Shown here: piece by piece, positions 42,853-52,590 of the stretch | Layout: each line of letters opens with the position of its first letter | How positions within the stretch are numbered: position 1 is the first letter of the stretch | From: JAJEBT01 sp965214975 | Lineage (GTDB): Bacteria > Pseudomonadota > Alphaproteobacteria > MPNO01 > UBA830 | Direction: 5' to 3' | Assembly (NCBI GenBank): GCA_965214975.1 | Contig: OZ244055.1 | Location: 2,480,001 to 2,544,000, forward strand | Length of the DNA stretch: 64,000 nt | Notes under the pieces: generated by a model | The model's database searches: none | Told to the model about the DNA's origin: nothing | Seen by the model: only the letters and a program-made list of their open reading frames with translations | Position numbers and translations under genes: made by a program

Positions 42853-45800
42853 GTGGCTAGATCCGCGAACCGGCTGCGCGACCGGAACGGGATCCGCGGC
42901 GCCGAACGGCCCGCGGCCGGGGCCCCGACAGGCGACGCTCCCCGTCCGGATCCGGGCGCTCCGGAGTCCGGGGAGGACGGGTTCTTCCGGCCCCGCTGCC
43001 TTTCGCTCGATCTGGAAGTCGGCAGGCGGGACGGCCGCATCCACGCGGTGGGCGCGGTTCGCGCGGACACCGGCGCGCGCCTGGCGCATTCCGGCGGCGG
43101 ACTGGCGGAAGCGCTGCGGAGACTCGACCGCCTGGCCGACGGCGCGTCCTTCGTCCTGGGGCACAACCTGATCGACTTCGACCTGCCCCATCTCGCGGCG
43201 GCGAAGCCGGATCTGCGCCTGCTGACGCTGCCGCCGGTCGACACGCTGCGTCTCGGTCCGCTCGCGTTTCCGCGCCATCCGTACCACCACCTCGTCAAGC
43301 ACCACCTGGACGGCGGGCTCAAGCGGGGACGCCGCAACGACCCGGAACTGGACGCGCGGCTCGCGCTCGAGGTGTTCGGCGACCAGCGGCGGGCCCTGAA
43401 GCGGGCGTCTCCGGACCTGCTCGCGGCCTGGCACTGGCTGTGCACGCCCGATCCCGAGGGCGCGGACCGCGCCCTGGACGGCTTCTTCGCGGAGATCCGC
43501 CGATCGTCCCGGCCCGCGGAGGGAACGGCTCTGGCGGCGATCGGCCGGTGCCTGGAGGACACCTGCGCGACCCGGCGCCGGGAGCCGCCGGCGAGGCCGG
43601 GGGAAGGCGGCTGGCCGCTGGCCTACGCGCTGGCATGGCTGTCGGTGGCGGGTTCCGACTCCGTCATGCCTCCCTGGGTGCTCCACCGGTTCCCGGAGGC
43701 CGGACGGCTCGTGCGCCGGCTCCGGGATCTCGCATGCGCCGATCCCGGGTGCGCGTGGTGCCGCGAGCGGCACGACGCCCGCAGGGAGCTGAAGCGCTGG
43801 TTCGGTTTCGACGCGTTCCGGCCCGAACCGGCGGACGACGACGGACACCCGTTGCAGCAGGCCGTCGTCGAGGCGGCCATGGCGGGCGGACACGCGCTGG
43901 GCATCCTGCCCACCGGCACCGGCAAGTCGCTCTGCTACCAGCTCCCGGCGCTCTCGCGCTACGACAAGACCGGCGCGCTGACGGTGGTGATCTCCCCCCT
44001 GGTCGCGCTGATGGCGGACCAGGTGGCGGGGCTGGAGGCGCGCGGGATCAGCTGCTGCGCGACCGTCAACGGACTGCTGTCGATGCCCGAACGCGCGGAC
44101 GCCCTGGACCGGGTCCGGCTCGGCGAAGCCGGCATTCTCCTCGTGTCGCCCGAGCAGCTTCGCTCCCGCGCGCTGCGCCGGGTGCTCGACCAGCGCGAGA
44201 TCGGCGCCTGGGTGCTGGACGAGGCGCACTGCCTGTCGCGCTGGGGGCACGAATTCAGGCCGGACTACCGCTACGTGGGGCGTTTCATCCGGGAAAGGGC
44301 GGGAGACGGGGCGCCGCCGCCGGTGCTGTGCCTGACCGCGACCGCCAGGCCGGACGTGGCGGAGGACATCAGGCGGCATTTCCGGGACCGGCTCGGGATC
44401 CCGCTGGCCGTCTTCGACGGGGGCGCCGAGCGCGCCAACCTGGCCTTCGAGGTGATCCCGACCACGGGTGACCGGAAGTTCGCCGACATCCACCGGATCC
44501 TGGTCTCCCACCTGCCGCCGGACGCGCCCGGCGGCGCGATCGTCTACTGCGCGACCCGCGAGCGGAGCGAGGAGGTCGCCGAGCACCTGCAGCTGAAGGG
44601 GGTGGCGGCGGACTGTTTCCATGCGGGCCTGCCGCCGGAGACCAGGAAGAGCGTGCAGCGGCGTTTCATCGACGGCGAGCTCCGCGCGATCGCGGCGACC
44701 AACGCCTTCGGCATGGGAATCGACAAGCCGGACGTGCGGCTGGTCGTCCACGCCGACATCCCGGGCTCGCTGGAAAACTATCTCCAGGAGGCGGGCCGGG
44801 CCGGACGGGACGGCGGGAAGGCGCGCTGCACGCTGCTCTACGCGGCGGACGACGTGGAGCGCCAGTTCGGCATGTCGGCCCGGTCGCGGCTCTCCAGGGC
44901 GGAGATCCACGGCGTCCTCCGGGCCCTGCGCAACCTGGACCGGAAGAGGCGCTTCGACGGCCCCGTGGTGGCGACCGCGGGCGAGATCCTCGGCGAGGAC
45001 GAGGAGAACGCCTTCGACCGCGATTCGGCCACCGACGACACGCGCGTGCGAACCGCGGTGGCCTGGCTGGAGGAGGCGGAGCTCCTGACGCGGGAGGAGA
45101 ATTCCGTCCAGGTGTTCCCGTCCTCGCTTCGGGTGAACTCGGTCGAGGCGGCGGCAAAGCGGCTTGCCGGCAGGGCGATCGACAACGCGTACCGCGGGCA
45201 GCTGCTGCGCATCGCCGAGAGGCTGATCGAGGCCGACGCCGACGAGGGGGTCACCACCGACGAGCTGATGGAGGTCACGGGGCTGGGCTCCGCGGCCGTG
45301 CGCGCGGCCCTGCACGATCTCGAACGGCTGGGCATCGCCAGCAACGACACGGCCCTGACCGCGTTCGTCCATGCCGGCGTGGAGCGCGCTTCCCTCCAGC
45401 GCCTGGAGGAGGCGGCGGCGCTGGAGACCACGCTGATCGCCCACATGCGCGAGGCGGCGCCGGATCTGGGCAAGGGGGACACGTCCTCGCTGCACTTGCG
45501 CATCGCCGCCCAGATCCTGCGGGATCGGGGCCTGGCGGATCCCCTGCCGGAACGCCTGTGGCGCATCGTGAGGGGAATCGCCTACGACGGCTGGGGCGAG
45601 GACGGGGCCGGGGGCAGCCTGGCGGTGCGCAAGCAGGACGCGGAAACGGTGCGCGTCACCCTGAAACGCGAATGGGGGGCGCTCGAGGAGACCGCGGCGC
45701 GCCGCCGCGAGGGCGCCGGGCGCCTGCTGCGGCATCTCGTCGAGTGCCTGCCGTCCGGCAGCCGGGGCACGGATCTTCTGGCCGAAACCACGCTCGGCAG

Positions 45801-48123
45801 GCTGCGGCAGGCGATCGAGTCGGACCTGGTGCTCAAGAGCCGCGTGAAGGATCCCGACAGGCTGCTGGACCGCGCCCTGCTGTGGCTCCACGAGCTGGAG
45901 GTCGTTCGCCTCAACAAGGGCCTGGCGGTGTTCCGCCCCGCCATGACGATCCGTCTGGAGCGGCGGGAACGGCGCGGCTTCGCGAGGGCGGACTTCGAGC
46001 CCCTCTCGCTTCACTACAAGGGGCGGATCCTGCAGATCCACGTGATGGAGGAGTTCGCCCGGAGGGGCCTCGCCGACATGAGCGAGGCCCTGCGGCTGGC
46101 GACGGACTACTTCACGCTCCGGGAGGAGGCGTTTCTCGCGCGCTGGCTGCCCGGCCGGGACCGGGAGATCGGACGGCAGACCACGCCCGAATCCTGGCGC
46201 CTCATCGTCGACAGCCTGAGGAACCCCGTCCAGCAGCGCATCGTCGCCGACGACAGGGAGCGGACGAACGTGCTTGTGCTCGCCGGCCCGGGTTCCGGCA
46301 AGACCCGCGTGCTCGTGCACCGCATCGCCTATCTCGTGCGCGCGCGGCGCGAGAGCGCCCGCGGCATCCTGGCCCTCGCCTACAACCGCCACGCGGCCGT
46401 CGACATCCGCCGCCGCCTTGCGGAGCTGATCGGGGACGACGCGCGGGGGGTGACGGTGCTGACCTGCCATGCCCTGGCGATGCGGCTCGCCGGCGCCAGC
46501 TTCACCGGACGGGCCGAGCGCCCCGACGACGGGACGTTCCGGGAGGTGATTCGCCGCGCGGTCGAACTGCTGCGCGGCGAGGGCCTGCCGCCGGAGGAGG
46601 CCGACGAGCGGCGCGAGCGCCTGCTCGCCGGGTTCCGCTGGATCCTGGTGGACGAGTACCAGGACATCGGTCCGGACCAGTACGGGCTGATAGCGGCCCT
46701 GGCCGGACGGACACTGGAGGAGGATGCCGGCAGGCTCACGCTTTTCGCGGTGGGCGACGACGACCAGAACATCTACGCCTTCAACGGGGCGTCGGTGGAA
46801 TTCATCCGCCGTTTCGAGGAGGATTACGGACCGAAACCGGAATACCTGACGGCGAACTACCGTTCCACGGGCCACATCGTGGCGGCGGCGAACGCGGTGA
46901 TCGAGCCGGCCCGGGAACGGATGAAGGCCGGCCGGCCGATCCGCATCGACCGGGCGCGCGTGAAGGAGCCGGCGGGAGGGGCCTGGGAAACGCTCGACGC
47001 GGTCTCGCGCGGACGGGGGCAGATCCTGCCGGCGGGCGACGATGCCGTCTCCCAGGCCGTCGCCGTCATGGGAGAACTGCGGCGCCTGGCCGCGCTCGCG
47101 CCGGACTGGGACTGGTCGCGTTGCGCGGTGATCGCGCGAGAGTGGGACTATCTCGCTCCCGTGCGCGCGTTCTGCGAGCTGAACGGAATCCCGTCGCAGA
47201 TGGGGAACGAGGAAATCCCCGGCTTCTGGCGCCTGCGGGAGACCCGGGCGTTCGTCCGCTGGGTGCGCGCGAGGAAGCCGCGCGTCATCGACGGAACCGC
47301 CCTGCAAGGCTGGGCGAGGACGCAGCCGGACGGTCCCTGGCCGGATCTGCTGCGCCAGGCGATCGCGGAGCACGCGGCGGAGACGGGCGGCGCGGAGACG
47401 CCGGTCGACCACTTCGTCGAGTGGCTGGCGGAGTGGGGCCGGGAGACACGCCGGCGCCAGCGCGGGCTGCTGCTGCTGAGCGGACATCGGGCCAAGGGCC
47501 TGGAGTTCGATCACGTCGCCGTGCTCGACGGCGGCTGGGACCGCGCCGGAAAGGACGAGGATCCGGACGAGCGGCGCCGGCTCTACTACGTGGCGATGAC
47601 GCGCGCCCGGAAAACGCTCACGCTGGCGCGTTTCTGGGGCCCCCATCCGCTGCAGGAGGCGCTGCGCGGAAACCCGTCGGTGGCGCGTCGCGGTCCGGTC
47701 GCGCTCCCTCCCGTCCCGGAGGCGCTTCGGCGCCGCCACGTGCGGGCCGGCCTCGATCAGGTGGATCTCGGTTTCGCCGGACGCCTGCATCCCGGCCACC
47801 GCGTCCATTCCGCGATCGCCGCGATGTCGGCGGGACAGGCGCTGGAGACGCGCGTCGGGGACGGCGGGATCCGGGAACTGCTGGATCCCGCGGGCACCGT
47901 GGTGGGGCGCCTCGCGAGGAGCTTCGAGCCGCCGGCCGGGATGCGCTGCCGGGGCGGCACGGTGCTGGCCGTCGTGGAATGGAGCCGCGAGGCGTCGGAG
48001 CCGCGGTACCGGGACGGAGCGAGATGCGACAGCTGGGAGGTGGTCGTGCCCGAGCTCGTGTTCGAACCGGACGGACGCGCGAACGGACGACCGGAGGCGC
48101 CGCGACCCCGCCGCAAGTCTTGA
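42853..48123 (+). CDS. Exonuclease-RecQ-UvrD fusion helicase (1756 residues)
   Basis: Three DNA-processing modules in one chain. Residues ~45-190: an RNase H-fold domain with DEDD exonuclease motifs (LSLDLEVG, HNLIDFDLPHL, NDPELDARLALEVF). Residues ~340-700: a RecQ helicase with LPTGTGKSLCY near 355, VLDEAHCLSRWGHEFRPDY near 453, YLQEAGRAGRDG, and a RecQ C-terminal part without a clear zinc cluster. Residues ~1130-1600: a UvrD/Rep-type superfamily 1 helicase with AGPGSGKTRVLVHRI near 1145, VDEYQDIGPDQY near 1265, VGDDDQNIYAFNG, SGHRAKGLEFDHVAVLDGG near 1543 and YYVAMTRARKTL near 1577. The start is GTG at 42853; no strong ribosome site is visible. All catalytic motifs are intact. Similar RecQ-UvrD fusions exist in other bacteria, with no described pathway that I know of. 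No partner gene adjoins it. Confidence 0.9.
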   Translation: MARSANRLRDRNGIRGAERPAAGAPTGDAPRPDPGAPESGEDGFFRPRCLSLDLEVGRRDGRIHAVGAVRADTGARLAHSGGGLAEALRRLDRLADGASFVLGHNLIDFDLPHLAAAKPDLRLLTLPPVDTLRLGPLAFPRHPYHHLVKHHLDGGLKRGRRNDPELDARLALEVFGDQRRALKRASPDLLAAWHWLCTPDPEGADRALDGFFAEIRRSSRPAEGTALAAIGRCLEDTCATRRREPPARPGEGGWPLAYALAWLSVAGSDSVMPPWVLHRFPEAGRLVRRLRDLACADPGCAWCRERHDARRELKRWFGFDAFRPEPADDDGHPLQQAVVEAAMAGGHALGILPTGTGKSLCYQLPALSRYDKTGALTVVISPLVALMADQVAGLEARGISCCATVNGLLSMPERADALDRVRLGEAGILLVSPEQLRSRALRRVLDQREIGAWVLDEAHCLSRWGHEFRPDYRYVGRFIRERAGDGAPPPVLCLTATARPDVAEDIRRHFRDRLGIPLAVFDGGAERANLAFEVIPTTGDRKFADIHRILVSHLPPDAPGGAIVYCATRERSEEVAEHLQLKGVAADCFHAGLPPETRKSVQRRFIDGELRAIAATNAFGMGIDKPDVRLVVHADIPGSLENYLQEAGRAGRDGGKARCTLLYAADDVERQFGMSARSRLSRAEIHGVLRALRNLDRKRRFDGPVVATAGEILGEDEENAFDRDSATDDTRVRTAVAWLEEAELLTREENSVQVFPSSLRVNSVEAAAKRLAGRAIDNAYRGQLLRIAERLIEADADEGVTTDELMEVTGLGSAAVRAALHDLERLGIASNDTALTAFVHAGVERASLQRLEEAAALETTLIAHMREAAPDLGKGDTSSLHLRIAAQILRDRGLADPLPERLWRIVRGIAYDGWGEDGAGGSLAVRKQDAETVRVTLKREWGALEETAARRREGAGRLLRHLVECLPSGSRGTDLLAETTLGRLRQAIESDLVLKSRVKDPDRLLDRALLWLHELEVVRLNKGLAVFRPAMTIRLERRERRGFARADFEPLSLHYKGRILQIHVMEEFARRGLADMSEALRLATDYFTLREEAFLARWLPGRDREIGRQTTPESWRLIVDSLRNPVQQRIVADDRERTNVLVLAGPGSGKTRVLVHRIAYLVRARRESARGILALAYNRHAAVDIRRRLAELIGDDARGVTVLTCHALAMRLAGASFTGRAERPDDGTFREVIRRAVELLRGEGLPPEEADERRERLLAGFRWILVDEYQDIGPDQYGLIAALAGRTLEEDAGRLTLFAVGDDDQNIYAFNGASVEFIRRFEEDYGPKPEYLTANYRSTGHIVAAANAVIEPARERMKAGRPIRIDRARVKEPAGGAWETLDAVSRGRGQILPAGDDAVSQAVAVMGELRRLAALAPDWDWSRCAVIAREWDYLAPVRAFCELNGIPSQMGNEEIPGFWRLRETRAFVRWVRARKPRVIDGTALQGWARTQPDGPWPDLLRQAIAEHAAETGGAETPVDHFVEWLAEWGRETRRRQRGLLLLSGHRAKGLEFDHVAVLDGGWDRAGKDEDPDERRRLYYVAMTRARKTLTLARFWGPHPLQEALRGNPSVARRGPVALPPVPEALRRRHVRAGLDQVDLGFAGRLHPGHRVHSAIAAMSAGQALETRVGDGGIRELLDPAGTVVGRLARSFEPPAGMRCRGGTVLAVVEWSREASEPRYRDGARCDSWEVVVPELVFEPDGRANGRPEAPRPRRKS

Positions 48124-48173
48124 ACCGGCCGGCCGGCGGTGGCATGTTGCGGCAGGACACAAGGAGGAAGACC

Positions 48174-48605
48174 ATGAGCCTCGCTTCGCTTGACCACTGC
48201 TCGATCCGCACGGTGAAACTGCAGGAGACGCGGGACTTCTACGTCGATGTTCTCGGCATGGTCGACGGCGACCGCCCGGACTTCCCGTTCCCCGGCAACT
48301 GGCTCTACGTCGAAGACGCCGCGGTCGTCCATCTCGTCGGCGTCGACCCCGACGACCCGTCGGGGCTGAAGGAGTATCTCGGCGGCGAGGTCAGCGCCGA
48401 GGCCCTCGACGGCTCCGGCGCGTTCGACCACATCGCCTTCCGCGCCCGGGAGCCGGCCAGGCTGCGCGACCGCCTCGAGAGGACGGGCTATCCCTACCGC
48501 GAGCGCCAGGTGCCGAACATGGATCTCTTCCAGATCTTCGTGGAAGACCCCAACGGCATCGTGATCGAGCTCAACTACTGGGGCGAGGATCAGGCCGCCG
48601 CCTGA
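48174..48605 (+). CDS. VOC-family protein (small glyoxalase-type)
   Basis: A 143-residue single VOC domain: LDHCSIRTVKLQETRDFYVDVLGM with the first metal His, FDHIAFRARE with the second, and IVIELNYW with the Glu. A perfect AAGGAGG precedes the ATG. It lies 23 bases before a flavin monooxygenase gene and is probably its operon partner. Reaction unknown; small stand-alone VOC proteins include lyases and isomerases. Confidence 0.85.
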   Translation: MSLASLDHCSIRTVKLQETRDFYVDVLGMVDGDRPDFPFPGNWLYVEDAAVVHLVGVDPDDPSGLKEYLGGEVSAEALDGSGAFDHIAFRAREPARLRDRLERTGYPYRERQVPNMDLFQIFVEDPNGIVIELNYWGEDQAAA

Positions 48606-48628
48606 TCCGCTCCGCGCGCGGCGCCCGC

Positions 48629-49831
48629 ATGGCAGGCACGGCCGGCGCCGGACCGGCCGCCGGAACCCCCGGCCACGACGAGATGGTCGCGCGCGCGGCG
48701 GCGCTCGCGCCGAGGCTGGCGGAGCGCGCCGGGCACGTCGAGAGAACCCGGGAGATCCACCCCGACACGGTGGAGGATTTCTGGGAGACCCGCCTGTGGT
48801 CGGTGCTCAAGCCCGCCCGCTACGGCGGGCTCGAGCTCGGCTACGGCGCGGTCATCGACGTCTCCGACCACGTCGCGCGCGGCTGCGCGTCGACGGCCTG
48901 GATCTTCGGCAACCTGATCAGCCACGACTGGATGCTGCCGATGTGGCCGGCCGAGGCCCAGGACGCGGTCTGGAAGGACAACCCGCGGGCCCTGATGGCG
49001 TCCTCGCTGGTCGCGACGGCCGGAACCGCGAAGCCCGTCGCGGGCGGCTACGAGCTTTCGGGGCGCTGGCCCTACTGCAGCGGGATCGACCCCAGCGACT
49101 GGATGATGATGGGCGCGACGATCGACGGCGACGGCCCGCCCCGGGGCCTGTGGCTGGTCGTCCCGCGGGCCGAGTTCGAGGAGATCGACACCTGGCAGGT
49201 CAGCGGGCTCGTCGGCACCGGCAGCCGCGACGTGGCGTGCGAGAGGACGTTCGTTCCCGCCCACATGACCCTGGAACCGAAGGAGACGCGGGGCGGGCCG
49301 ACGCCCGGCACCCCGCACGTTCCCGGCCTCCTCTACCAGCTGCCGGTGCTGGGGCTGTTCCCGCACATCCTCGTCGGTCCGATGATCGGGATCGCCCAGG
49401 GCGCCTACGACGACTACGTCGGGCAGATCCGCGACCGCCGCTCGACCTACAACGCCTCGAGGCTGGCCGGGCACGTGCAGATCCAGATGAAGGTCGCCGA
49501 GGCGGGAGCGCTGATCCACGCCGCGCGCCTGCTCGCGCACGACAACATCCGGGAGGCCGAGGGGATCGCGGCGTCCGGCCGCCCGCCGACGGTCGCCGAG
49601 AAGCTCCGCTGGCGCCGCGACGGCGCCTACGCGGCGACCAACTGCGTCAAGGCGATCCAGATCCTGCAGTCCGCCATCGGCGCCGCCGGGAACTTCCTGT
49701 CCAACCCGTTCCAGCGCCGTTTCCGCGACATGCACGCCGCCGCCGGGCAGGTGCAGGTCAATTTCGACATCAACGGCGCCGAGTTCGGACGGGTCGAGCT
49801 CGGCCTCGACCCGCTCAACAAGGCGGTCTGA
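48629..49831 (+). CDS. Acyl-CoA dehydrogenase-fold flavin monooxygenase (two-component type)
   Basis: A 400-residue protein of the acyl-CoA dehydrogenase fold that resembles oxygenase components of two-component aromatic hydroxylases (HsaA/HpaH-type) rather than true dehydrogenases. It has the helical N-terminus RLAERAGHVERTREIHPDTVEDF, YGGLELGYGAVIDV, the beta core GGYELSGRWPYCSGID and TGSRDVACERTFVPAH, and a C-terminal helix bundle ending INGAEFGRVELGLDP. The catalytic base Glu of dehydrogenases is not apparent. A flavin reductase partner is not in the window. Confidence 0.8.
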   Translation: MAGTAGAGPAAGTPGHDEMVARAAALAPRLAERAGHVERTREIHPDTVEDFWETRLWSVLKPARYGGLELGYGAVIDVSDHVARGCASTAWIFGNLISHDWMLPMWPAEAQDAVWKDNPRALMASSLVATAGTAKPVAGGYELSGRWPYCSGIDPSDWMMMGATIDGDGPPRGLWLVVPRAEFEEIDTWQVSGLVGTGSRDVACERTFVPAHMTLEPKETRGGPTPGTPHVPGLLYQLPVLGLFPHILVGPMIGIAQGAYDDYVGQIRDRRSTYNASRLAGHVQIQMKVAEAGALIHAARLLAHDNIREAEGIAASGRPPTVAEKLRWRRDGAYAATNCVKAIQILQSAIGAAGNFLSNPFQRRFRDMHAAAGQVQVNFDINGAEFGRVELGLDPLNKAV

Positions 49832-50535
49832 GCCCGCCGGGACGATCCCGCGCCGGCGTTTCGTCCGCGGAGTCCGCATGATCGGGCCGGGCCCTGCGGT
49901 CCGGAGCGGTCACGATGCGGCGGAGACCGGGCCGAGCGGCGCGCGGCGCGGCGGGTCGCGACGCCTTGCACGGGGCGAAAGGTCCGGCGGACCGGGAACC
50001 GCGCCATCCCGGTTCCGACCGTCGGCCGGGCGAACCCGGGCGACAGGCGGATTGCCGCCGGCGGCCGCGACGAGGTGACGCTTTCGCCCCCGGCCTTCCT
50101 GCCGGCGTCACGGCCGCAGGGCGCCCCTCACGCTGCCGCCCAGGCGCCGCGAGGCGGGCAGCGATCCCGTCCGGCTCTCCCGAACGGGACCAACCGCGGG
50201 AATCGTTCCCGATCGTCGCAACCGGCGGAAGATCCGCGGGAAGCGACCGCCAGGCGCCTCCCGTTCCGGGAAGGCGGGGAATCGCGTTCGTCGCCTCGCG
50301 CAGGTCCGCCTTGCGGGCGGTCCGTCCGGGGAGGCCTCGTCAGGCGGATCCCGCCGTCCGTCGGGCGCCCATTCGACGGCCGCCGCCTCGCCGTCTGTTG
50401 CGGCACCGGGTCTCCGTTGCGGCGCCCGACGTCGGAGAGGAGATCCTCCGCGTTGACCATGTGCTGCGGAAGAGCCGGCGTCGACGCCAGGGTCCGCCCT
50501 TGTTCGCGCCTCACGTGCCGTCGCGGCGCATCCCT
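49832..50535. other. Non-coding region with a shared module; weak open frame
   Basis: Left boundary of the mobile region. Positions 50253-50323 match the inverse of 7106-7170. A minus-strand frame from 50514 opens with RTLASTPALPQHMVNAEDLLSDVG, which looks protein-like for about 40 residues just after the polyvalent protein stop, then turns Arg/Pro-rich. It may be a short downstream gene end or remnant; no ribosome site is evident. Confidence 0.4.
50253..50323 (+). repeat. Short shared intergenic module (matches 7106-7170 inverted)
   Basis: Shares GGCGCCTCCCG, GGCGGGGAATCGCGTTCGTCGC and a nearby GGTCCGCC or GGATCCGCC with the reverse complement of 7106-7170, with a few mismatches. Non-coding in both places. 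Confidence 0.65.
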
Positions 50536-52590
50536 TCAGATGGAGCAGTGGTCGTGGAAACGCCACCCGTCCTCGTGTTCGCGGACGGTGAGACGGATCC
50601 GTCGCAGTTCGCCGTCCAGCAGCACCGCGCCCAGGAAATGGTGAAACGCCCGGACGCTCCTGCTCGCCCGGGTTTCCTTCAACGGCAACTCGCCCTCGTA
50701 CCGTATCGCGTGCTCGAGGAGAGCCGGAAGCGCCCGCACGATTTCGAGATCCTCGCGGTTCTCCTTGCGGGTGGACTTGCCGATTCCGGAGTCGCCGACC
50801 TCGATGTGCCAGCCCGTGTCGCCGTTCCAGTACCTGCCGCGGATGTTCCCCTTCGCCCAGACCACGGCCTCCTTCCGCGCTTTCCCGATCGGCAGGCCGC
50901 TCCACGTCGACTCGATGCCGTCGACCCGGACCGCCGGCTTTCCCGTCACGTCGGGTCGGGGCACAAGGGTGAGAAACCCGCCGTGCCCGATCGCCCCGAA
51001 AACCGTCTCGACCCGCGACCAGCGACGTCCGTGGCACCAGTCCCGGATGCCATCGAACACGCGCGAGACGGCCTCGAAGACGTATGGCGTGGAGTCCGTG
51101 TCAAGCTCGCCCAGGTACCAGAGCCGGTAGGCTTCCGCGACCGCTTCCTCGATCCGCCGTTCCTCGGGGAGGGCGGCGTACCGGTCGCCAACGAGGTCCA
51201 TCCATTCCTGCCGCGCCCGGTCCTCGAGAATCTCCCAGGGCCGCCCCTCGAGACCGCCGAGAGCACGCAGGGCGTGAACGGTTTCGTGCCGCAACGCCCC
51301 CGGCATGGCCTCGCGGTCCGCCAGCGCAGTCCCGATCACGCCGGCGAGATGCCGTCCTCTCACGTGGTCGGGCAGGTCGTCCGTGATCCGGATGTCCTTG
51401 TCGAGCAACATCCAACCCTTCAGTTCCCCGGCCAGGACATCCCGGACCAACGCCACGAGAGGCTCCGCCCGGCCGAGCCGCTCGTGGTCCTCGCCGGTGG
51501 CTGCCTCCCGCACCCCCGCCACGTCCGGGCCAAGCGCGTCCGCTAGCCGGCGTCGCAACGCGTCCGCGTCGCGGGCGAGCAGGATGTCGTTGGCGTCCTT
51601 TCCCTCCCCGCCGTCCGGCGCGATGCCGACGAGACGAACGTCCAAATCCCTCCACCGCGCCTCCAGCGCCCGCCGGCTGCGCACCCCCGCCTCGTCGAGC
51701 TCCCGGAACAGCACGAGCTCCTGCACCGTGGCCGGCATGTCCACCGCGGCGATCCGGTCCGCGCTGGCGCTCGCCACCACGGCAACCCTCGTCCGCCCGC
51801 TCCCGGACAGCTGGCCGTAGATCGCCAGGGCGTCCTCGATGCCCTCGCAGATCACCGCCCGCGTCGGCGCTTCGGCCCCGAACCACACGCCACCCCTCTC
51901 CGGCGCTCCGAAGTGCCGTTTCCAGCCCGTCAATTCCGCCGGGCCTCCGGCCTCCGTGATGAAGATCCGGTGCACCGCCTCGATCCGGCCGTCGGGGGTG
52001 CGGACCGGCGCCAGGATCGCGGGCGAGGTCACGAGGGCATCGCCGACCCGCGCCCGGGGGTGGTAGAGAAGCGTTTCGGCGGCCAGTTCCGGCGACAGTC
52101 CCCTGCCGGCGAGATGCCGCCCCGCGGCGTTGTCGGGGCGGACCGGCACCGCGCTGGCGAGGAAACGCCCGATGCGCTCCGGATCGGCGGCCCGGGCGCC
52201 CCGCGTCGCCGCGGGCCGCTCGGACGGCGCCGGCCCGGGGATGTCGTGCCGCCCCGCGAGAAACGCCCGCGCCTCCCTGAGCGCGGGACCGAACGACTCG
52301 TTGTTCCCGTTGAGCCGGATCAGGTCCAGGAGATCGCCGCGGTTGCCCGTCGCCGCGTCCCGCCACCGCCCGGCCCGCGACCCCGAGAGATGGACGCAGA
52401 GCGACCGGCCCGCGACGCCGGTGACGTCGCCCGCCTGCCAGTAGGCCCCGGACCGGGCGCCGTCCGACAGATAGAGGCGACACACGTCGACCGCCCGCGC
52501 CGCAAGGGCCGCGGCGATCTCGCGGGAGTGCCCAAGGGCCGCGGCGACCTCTCGGGAGTGCTGCGGCTCCTCCCGTCGTGACACGGCCAT
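50536..52590 (-). CDS. Phage/plasmid-type polyvalent protein with Toprim and metallopeptidase-like domains
   Basis: A 684-residue multidomain protein. The N-terminal ~115 residues (DVCRLYLSDGARSGAYWQAGDV, LSGSRAGRWRDAATGNRGDLLDLI) are the primase-type (DUF7146-like) front end, here without obvious zinc cysteines. A Toprim-like segment follows (RAVICEGIEDALAIYGQL near 241; DGGEGKDANDIL near 325). LRHETVHALRALGG near 436 is an HExxH-like (HETVH) motif, as in the metallopeptidase domain of polyvalent proteins, with EWMDLVG after it. The C-terminal ~110 residues (LPALLEHAIRYEG, IRLTVREHEDGWRFHD) match the polyvalent-associated nuclease-like or LPD-type tail. GAGGAGG precedes the ATG. Such proteins travel with conjugative elements or phages. 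No integrase or tail genes are in view. Confidence 0.75.
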   Translation of the reverse strand: MAVSRREEPQHSREVAAALGHSREIAAALAARAVDVCRLYLSDGARSGAYWQAGDVTGVAGRSLCVHLSGSRAGRWRDAATGNRGDLLDLIRLNGNNESFGPALREARAFLAGRHDIPGPAPSERPAATRGARAADPERIGRFLASAVPVRPDNAAGRHLAGRGLSPELAAETLLYHPRARVGDALVTSPAILAPVRTPDGRIEAVHRIFITEAGGPAELTGWKRHFGAPERGGVWFGAEAPTRAVICEGIEDALAIYGQLSGSGRTRVAVVASASADRIAAVDMPATVQELVLFRELDEAGVRSRRALEARWRDLDVRLVGIAPDGGEGKDANDILLARDADALRRRLADALGPDVAGVREAATGEDHERLGRAEPLVALVRDVLAGELKGWMLLDKDIRITDDLPDHVRGRHLAGVIGTALADREAMPGALRHETVHALRALGGLEGRPWEILEDRARQEWMDLVGDRYAALPEERRIEEAVAEAYRLWYLGELDTDSTPYVFEAVSRVFDGIRDWCHGRRWSRVETVFGAIGHGGFLTLVPRPDVTGKPAVRVDGIESTWSGLPIGKARKEAVVWAKGNIRGRYWNGDTGWHIEVGDSGIGKSTRKENREDLEIVRALPALLEHAIRYEGELPLKETRASRSVRAFHHFLGAVLLDGELRRIRLTVREHEDGWRFHDHCSI

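Noticed and set aside
42046..48162. A 2038-codon open frame antisense to the giant helicase
   Set aside because: It mirrors the helicase codon pattern, has Arg/Pro/Val-rich low-complexity translation and no domain; GC-rich third positions leave antisense frames open.
50128..50514. Possible gene after the polyvalent protein
   Set aside because: Only the first ~40 residues look real and there is no ribosome site; kept as a note in the gap entry.
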